Source: a virus
Length of the DNA stretch: 33,719 nucleotides
Strand: one strand, 5' to 3'
Virus record (IMG/VR): IMGVR_UViG_3300027971_000139
Span: 1 to 33,719 of that record
Shown here: positions 29,953 through 33,719 of the stretch, one piece after another
Layout: each line of letters opens with the position of its first letter
Numbering within the stretch: position 1 is the first letter of the stretch
Notes under the pieces: model-generated
Databases searched by the model: none
Told to the model about the DNA's origin: nothing
Seen by the model: the letters and a program-made list of their open reading frames with translations, nothing else
Position numbers and translations under genes: made by a program

Positions 29953-30198
29953 ATGAGTACACGGGAAAGATTGACATTCTGGGTAACTTTTATGGTGAGC
30001 ATCACGCTGTGCATCTCAGTGCTGGGGATGGTAGCAGCATTCCTGCTGGGTCTGTGGGCGAAGGAAGTGGACAACGCAGAAATATTCAAAATGCTTTCAC
30101 CCGCTTTTTCTACTCTTATCGGCGGCATGATTGGATTCCTGTCTGGTATCAAACTGAACCAAGGCGAAGAAAAGGAGAATGAAAATGTTAGGACTTGA
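29953..30198 (+). CDS. Small two-span membrane protein, holin-like
   Basis: 81 residues. Two hydrophobic segments (VTFMVSITLCISVLGMVAAF, about 11-30, and LIGGMIGFLSGIKL, about 55-68) are separated by a charged link, and the C-terminus is highly charged. This is the layout of a class II holin. It overlaps the three-span holin gene by 14 bases, and the two could be a holin/antiholin pair. Confidence 0.65.
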   Translation: MSTRERLTFWVTFMVSITLCISVLGMVAAFLLGLWAKEVDNAEIFKMLSPAFSTLIGGMIGFLSGIKLNQGEEKENENVRT

Positions 30199-30592
30199 CG
30201 CACTGCTGAATGTGGGTGGAAAACTCATAGACAAGTTAATCCCCGACCCAGAGGCAAAAGCAAAAGCGCAGCTAGAGCTTCAGAAGATGGCGCAGGACGG
30301 TGAGCTTGCAAAGATGGCTAACGAGACTGAGCTGTACAAGACTGAGCAAAACAACCTGACAGAGCGTGTTAAAGCTGACATGGCATCTGACTCTTGGTTG
30401 TCCAAGAATATTCGCCCACTAACGCTGATATTCCTGTTAATAGCTTACTCAGGCTTTGCCATAGCTTCCATCTTTGAATACGAAACTCGTGGTGCATACG
30501 TAGAGTTGCTAGGACAGTGGGGCATGTTGGTCATGTCCTTTTACTTTGGCGGCAGAACTATGGAAAAGATTGCAGACAGGATTAAGAAATGA
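30185..30592 (+). CDS. Holin, three-span GTA/phage type
   Basis: 135 residues from the ATG at 30185, which is 7 bases after AGGAG; an ATG at 30179 is too close to that site. The amphipathic N-terminus (GGKLIDKLIPDPEAKAKAQ), a charged helical middle and SWLSKNIRPLTLIFLLIAYS fit the 'holin of 3TMs' family, although only two strong C-terminal spans are plain (TLIFLLIAYSGFAIASIF and LGQWGMLVMSFYF). It is followed at once by the endolysin (ATGA overlap). It probably forms the lesions that release the endolysin. Confidence 0.75.
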   Translation: MLGLDALLNVGGKLIDKLIPDPEAKAKAQLELQKMAQDGELAKMANETELYKTEQNNLTERVKADMASDSWLSKNIRPLTLIFLLIAYSGFAIASIFEYETRGAYVELLGQWGMLVMSFYFGGRTMEKIADRIKK

Positions 30593-31017
30593 AGCTCACA
30601 GAACACTTTACGCTTGAAGAATTAACCCATACAGACCATCGTGAATATGATAATACGCCAAATGATGCAGAACTGGAGAACCTTAAAAGACTCGCAGCCT
30701 TCCTTGAGGAAGTCAAACAAGCCTTGGGCGGAAGACCAGTTATGGTTAACTCAGCTTTTCGCAGCAAGCAAGTCAATGACGCAGTCGGTAGCAGGGATAC
30801 TAGCCAGCATCGCATTGGTTGTGCTGTGGACATCAGAATACCTCAACTAACCCCTGACGAAGTTGTGAAGACCATCATGGCTTCTGGCTTAGCTTACGAC
30901 CAGCTTATACGTGAGTTTGACAGGTGGACACATATCAGCATTCCCAACACTGCTGGCGCTGCTCCTCGCAAGCAAGTCCTCATCATTGACAAGCAGGGAA
31001 CAAGAAACTATGCCTAG
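30589..31017 (+). CDS. Endolysin, M15-family peptidase
   Basis: 142 residues. The zinc motif of the M15 (D-Ala-D-Ala carboxypeptidase-like) family is complete: SAFRSKQVN, SQHRIGCAVDI (H74, D81), then DQLIREF (E109) and WTHIS (H115). Enzymes of this kind cut the peptide part of peptidoglycan. No signal peptide is visible, so it needs the holin encoded directly upstream. Confidence 0.88.
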   Translation: MKLTEHFTLEELTHTDHREYDNTPNDAELENLKRLAAFLEEVKQALGGRPVMVNSAFRSKQVNDAVGSRDTSQHRIGCAVDIRIPQLTPDEVVKTIMASGLAYDQLIREFDRWTHISIPNTAGAAPRKQVLIIDKQGTRNYA

Positions 31018-31240
31018 AAAGAAATCTCCTAATCTGTCTGTTGGCAGGGGTGAGAAACTCTCTGTCAAATCTGGTGGTGGCTTGACTGCAAAAGGAAGAG
31101 CCAAGTACAACAAGGCTACAGGCAGCAAGTTAAAAGCCCCTACCAAGTCTGGCCCACGGCATAAGTCTTTCTGTGCCAGAAGTAAGAACTGGAAAGGCGA
31201 GAGAGGGAAAGCCGCCAGAAAGAGATGGGGATGCAGATGA
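31010..31240 (+). CDS. Small basic protein (DUF6321-like)
   Basis: 76 residues from the ATG at 31010, overlapping the endolysin stop by 8 bases. The sequence LSVGRGEKLSVKSGGGLTAK, then GRAKYNKATGS and KSFCARSKNWKG, fits a family I recall from several aquatic phages, with no known role. It is very basic and may bind nucleic acid. Confidence 0.7.
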   Translation: MPRKKSPNLSVGRGEKLSVKSGGGLTAKGRAKYNKATGSKLKAPTKSGPRHKSFCARSKNWKGERGKAARKRWGCR

Positions 31241-31380
31241 AAACACCTAAAGCCAAACGTGGTCTTTACTACAACATCAACAAGCGCAGGAAAGCAGGCC
31301 TGCCAGCAAAAAAGCCCGGGCAGAAGGGGTATCCTACTGCACGAGCTTTCAAGAGAGCTGCAAAGACTGCTAAGCGTTAA
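31237..31380 (+). CDS. 47-residue very basic protein
   Basis: I place the start at the ATG at 31237, which overlaps the previous stop as ATGA; in-frame ATGs at 31225 and 31231 are alternatives. It is Lys/Arg-rich (TPKAKRGLYYNINKRRKAG; TARAFKRAAKTAKR). Its stop and that of the convergent glycosyltransferase share TTAA (31377-31380). Function unknown. Confidence 0.65.
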   Translation: MKTPKAKRGLYYNINKRRKAGLPAKKPGQKGYPTARAFKRAAKTAKR

Positions 31381-32132
31381 GGTGCTGGCAGTAAGCCGCC
31401 TTCAAACAAGTACGTTCCGAAGTGTCCTAAGTTGACCCACGGTGCTGCCCAGATTTTGAAACCGTAGTCACGAGCAATCTTGCAAAACGCATAGTCTTCA
31501 GACAGCAAGCGGTTGGTTTCTTTCTCGATGAACACGGGGAAGTATTCATAGATAGTGTCTGCCTTTAACTCGCCAGAGGTGTCGCCTACATCATTGGTGT
31601 AGCTGTTGACAAAAGGCTTGAGCTTTTCAAACACTTCTCTCTTAATCATCATAAAGCCAGTACCGCCTGCAAACACTTCTACAGGTTGGTCACGAGGCAC
31701 AGTAACTTCTCCCTGATAGTCCACAAGATTCACAACCATGCTGCCAGTAAAGTGCCGCAGCGCTTCTACCGGATAGCCATTCTTCACAGCCATGTCCACA
31801 GTTCTCCAGTTGATTTCCTTCTTAGGATATATGCCGCAGATGATTTCTTTGTCTGCTTCCATCATGCTGATAATGTCGGCAGGGTTAAAGCGAATATCTG
31901 CGTCAATGAACATCAAGTGAGTGCAGGCAGGGTTCTTCATAAAGACATTGACAAGGCCATTACGGGCACGCTGCACAAGGCTTTCGTTGAACATGAAAGA
32001 GAAAGATGCGTCAATCCCTTTATCTTTAAGCAGACCGGGCAGGGGAATGAGAGACTGGCAAAAGAAGCCAGTGGTCATGCCGCCATACATAGGTGTGGTG
32101 ACGAACAGGTGAGGTTTGTTTTGTGTTTCCAT
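31377..32132 (-). CDS. Glycosyltransferase-like protein (GT-A fold)
   Basis: 251 residues. LFVTTPMYGGMTTGF at the N-terminus, a central HLMFIDADIRF with the D77-x-D79 metal/sugar-nucleotide motif, and VFAGGTGFMMIKREVFEKL followed by LSEDYAFCKIARDYGFKIW form the order seen in phage and bacterial family-2-like transferases. Possible roles are modification of virion proteins, of phage DNA or of the host surface; nothing here decides. It is the last gene of the leftward block and runs into the end of the late operon without a visible terminator between. Confidence 0.8.
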   Translation of the reverse strand: METQNKPHLFVTTPMYGGMTTGFFCQSLIPLPGLLKDKGIDASFSFMFNESLVQRARNGLVNVFMKNPACTHLMFIDADIRFNPADIISMMEADKEIICGIYPKKEINWRTVDMAVKNGYPVEALRHFTGSMVVNLVDYQGEVTVPRDQPVEVFAGGTGFMMIKREVFEKLKPFVNSYTNDVGDTSGELKADTIYEYFPVFIEKETNRLLSEDYAFCKIARDYGFKIWAAPWVNLGHFGTYLFEGGLLPAP

Positions 32133-32320
32133 TATTTATCCTTGGTGATGAATGACATGCCATCTTCAAACCCTGCTTGGTAGGCCAGCTGCCAGAGTTC
32201 TTTGAATGTCATGTTGATGAGTTCTACGATATGTTCTCTATCCTCAGAACATACTTCCCCGTCTTGGAGGATTTCCGCCAGCCGTGGACATGAATCTGAA
32301 TGTTTGCTTTTCGTACCCAT
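32132..32320 (-). CDS. Small protein, unknown function
   Basis: 62 residues (CPRLAEILQDGEVCSEDREH, then LINMTFKELWQLAYQAGFED). It is helical with two cysteines. It overlaps the nuclease-like gene by 97 bases and has no strong ribosome site. An internal start at 32212 would remove the overlap but has no ribosome site either. The ordered composition favours a real gene. It overlaps the glycosyltransferase start by 1 base. Confidence 0.5.
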   Translation of the reverse strand: MGTKSKHSDSCPRLAEILQDGEVCSEDREHIVELINMTFKELWQLAYQAGFEDGMSFITKDK

Positions 32321-32547
32321 GAGACAGTTTCACTTTCTTGAATTTTTTTAATACGGGAGGAGACACCAGATGCGGTTACCTGCACAGCCAGTATCTCCTC
32401 ACCCCGTAAACATAAAAGGTCACACCACCCCCAGAGGTCTTTACGCACACGGGCAAAAGGATTCCAGTGTTCAACTATCTCCACCAGATAACCCTGCTCT
32501 CGCAAGTACGCTAGTGACCGCTGAGTGGGTGATGTTTTAGTAGCCAT
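32224..32547 (-). CDS. PD-(D/E)XK nuclease-like / resolvase-like protein with altered motif
   Basis: 107 residues. The helix RSLAYLREQGYLVEIVEHW, the strand-turn KDLWGWCDLLCLRG (D43) and EILAVQVTASG look like the small resolvase or VRR-NUC-type fold found in phage recombination blocks. The usual ExK pair is replaced by Q56-x-T58. It may use another residue, or may be a structure-binding rather than cutting protein. It stands between the SSB-like gene and the small unknown protein. Confidence 0.6.
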   Translation of the reverse strand: MATKTSPTQRSLAYLREQGYLVEIVEHWNPFARVRKDLWGWCDLLCLRGEEILAVQVTASGVSSRIKKIQESETVSWVRKANIQIHVHGWRKSSKTGKYVLRIENIS

Positions 32548-32858
32548 CAGAACGGCACATCGTCATCATTTACTTTGCTCTTGTAAGCAAAGGTTGATTT
32601 CTTTTCGTAGCTGGGCGTGACTTCACGGGGGGTTTCCCGTTGTTTCTTGCTCCAGTTGTCTTCAGACAAAGACAGTAACTCTACGCCCCTGCTCGTGTCT
32701 TTCTTCCAAGCAGCGAGCTTTAACTTCTCTCCTGCTTTGTAGTCCATCTCTAGCACGACAAAACCTTTGAAGTCTGGGGCAGAGGGAGACTTGCGGTTCT
32801 CCTCATGCTCCCAGTACATCACGCCTTTGCCGGGCATCTCTTTGTGTAAGTTACTCAT
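32547..32858 (-). CDS. Small protein with SSB-like acidic tail
   Basis: 103 residues from the ATG at 32858 (AAAGG 7 bases before); a longer frame from 32996 is explained by the overlapping HTH gene. It contains KGVMYWEHEENRKSPSAPDF and a FKGFVVLEMDYKAGEKLKLA strand pair, then a disordered basic stretch, and ends NDDDVPF. The D-D-D-[IV]-P-F end is the protein-binding tail of single-stranded-DNA-binding proteins. With RecT, a nuclease and an exonuclease nearby, an ssDNA-binding role is likely. No complete OB-fold is plain. Confidence 0.6.
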   Translation of the reverse strand: MSNLHKEMPGKGVMYWEHEENRKSPSAPDFKGFVVLEMDYKAGEKLKLAAWKKDTSRGVELLSLSEDNWSKKQRETPREVTPSYEKKSTFAYKSKVNDDDVPF

Positions 32859-33000
32859 CTTTGGCCTTTCGTAAGTGATAACGGGCATACTCTCGCCCAC
32901 CTTCTTTAACCATCTCTGTAAAGATATGGTGTCCCTGCCTACGCAGAAATTCGATATGTGCTGCAAGTCTGAAGCTCCCATAATGTTGTAGAGCATCCAT
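32851..33000 (-). CDS. 49-residue helix-turn-helix protein
   Basis: The frame from ATG 33000 to TAA 32853-32851 codes for DALQHYGSFRLAAHIEFLRR-QGHHIFTEMVKE, which matches the small HTH_39-type pattern (xxLAxxIxxLRxxGHxI). It ends overlapping the SSB-like start by 8 bases (ATGAGTAA). No strong ribosome site is seen, so coupling to RecT is likely. It may be a DNA-binding regulator or a recombination accessory protein. Confidence 0.65.
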   Translation of the reverse strand: MDALQHYGSFRLAAHIEFLRRQGHHIFTEMVKEGGREYARYHLRKAKDE

Positions 33001-33032
33001 AGGAGTCAGTGCCCCTATGTCAGTCAGATGTT

Positions 33033-33719
33033 TCAGAATATTTCCTCGTTGTGTCCCGTGTCTGGATAAACCGGAGGGGACGGTTCTGGCTTTGGGGAGA
33101 GGGATACTCCTGCTTCCACAAGCAAAGACCTAATCTTGATTTTCTGAATGCTGTCAAGACTGCTGAGAACTTCTGCGTTGCACTCTTGCAGAGCAGCGAG
33201 CTTGTCTTTCTTAACATCATCAGACAGTTTGTCAGATTTGTGGATACGGGCGACCAGTCCTACATAGCCTTCTACCCAGAAGTCTTTGGTGTGGTAGGCA
33301 TCGTAGGGTGCGTCATTGCTGGGGATGTAGAGCTTGAATGCACCAGAAGGCTCTTCAATGATTTCTGGTATGTCTACCCTCTCTGCTGTGCCCATATCTT
33401 TTGCTGGTGCAGGCGTAAAGTCCTGTACTTCCTCTGGCGTGTAGACACCCACAACACAGCCGGGGTAGACAGAGCGGATACCCTCACTGGCAACTCTTGC
33501 TCTGAGCATCGCTCGGGGATAGTTTCTCCAGTTGTCTTTGTTTGCAATGCCAATAGCTTTCGCCTTTGCAAGAGTCCAGCTAACTTCAAGAGTTCCTCCC
33601 GCTGGATGGCTAAATACGCCCGTGACCTTCTCATCTGTGTAGTCCTTCCAATTAACGCTGCCACCAGCTTGCTGAAACCTTGCAAGCATGGCATCTGCTT
33701 TAAGAGCAGGTCTGCCCTG
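33033..33719 (-). CDS. recT: RecT-family annealing protein, 5' end cut by window edge
   Basis: The frame is open to the right edge, so the N-terminus is missing; 228 codons are visible. GRPALKADAMLARFQQAGGS, SWTLAKAKAIGIANKDNW and RNYPRAMLRARVASEGIRSV then YPGCVVGVYTPEE follow the RecT pattern. RecT anneals single strands exposed by a partner exonuclease. The YqaJ-like exonuclease at the left edge is the natural partner. The C-terminal part (about 190-218) is Pro/Ser-rich and flexible. Confidence 0.85.
   Translation of the reverse strand, partial: QGRPALKADAMLARFQQAGGSVNWKDYTDEKVTGVFSHPAGGTLEVSWTLAKAKAIGIANKDNWRNYPRAMLRARVASEGIRSVYPGCVVGVYTPEEVQDFTPAPAKDMGTAERVDIPEIIEEPSGAFKLYIPSNDAPYDAYHTKDFWVEGYVGLVARIHKSDKLSDDVKKDKLAALQECNAEVLSSLDSIQKIKIRSLLVEAGVSLSPKPEPSPPVYPDTGHNEEIF

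Noticed and set aside
1-33719. Direct circular closure of the window ends
   Set aside because: Joining position 33719 to 1 carries the exonuclease frame into an out-of-frame reading of recT and leaves RecT without a start, so sequence is missing.
1-33719. tRNA genes, CRISPR arrays, integrase or lysogeny repressor
   Set aside because: I found no tRNA T-arm-like sequence, spaced repeat array, tyrosine or serine recombinase, or CI-like repressor. A temperate lifestyle cannot be supported or excluded because part of the genome is missing.

Overview
The window looks like a large part of a short-tailed (podovirus-like) double-stranded DNA bacteriophage genome. It holds a large terminase, a portal, a probable scaffold, a major capsid protein, a head-tail adaptor, a P22 gp10-like tail protein, a self-cleaving tail fibre, four large ejection-type virion proteins and a holin/endolysin cassette. 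No tape-measure, sheath or tail-tube gene is visible. I see no integrase, lysogeny repressor, tRNA, rRNA, CRISPR array or insertion sequence. The host cannot be named. Sigma70-like promoters, AAGGAG-type ribosome sites and perfect DnaA boxes suggest a Gram-negative-type bacterium.

Layout. Positions 1-3758 are transcribed leftward: an ArdC-type antirestriction protein first, then a chain of very small unknown proteins, then a YqaJ-like exonuclease cut by the left edge. Most of these genes share a translation start of the form AGTAACC-ATG. A 415-base gap (1492-1906) holds two perfect DnaA boxes, direct repeats and hairpins. A second gap (3759-4345) holds repeated GACTA motifs, divergent promoter candidates and a strong rightward terminator just before the late genes. 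Positions 4346-31380 are transcribed rightward: packaging (4346-7205), portal and capsid (7207-13194), tail and fibres (13207-20477) with a homing endonuclease at 18136, ejection proteins (20479-28298), then small proteins and lysis (28295-31380). Positions 31377-33719 are leftward again: RecT (cut by the right edge), a small HTH protein, a small protein with an SSB-like tail, a resolvase-like nuclease, a small unknown protein and a glycosyltransferase.

The exonuclease cut by the left edge and the RecT cut by the right edge are both leftward. On a circular or circularly permuted map they would be neighbours in one recombination operon, so the window is probably a linearised piece of such a genome with the junction and some early or replication genes missing. 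The most unusual points are two tandem 12-residue Arg/Lys peptides with their own ribosome sites, the early-gene-specific start element, the DnaA-box region, and a lambda-like promoter-leader-terminator arrangement ahead of the late operon.
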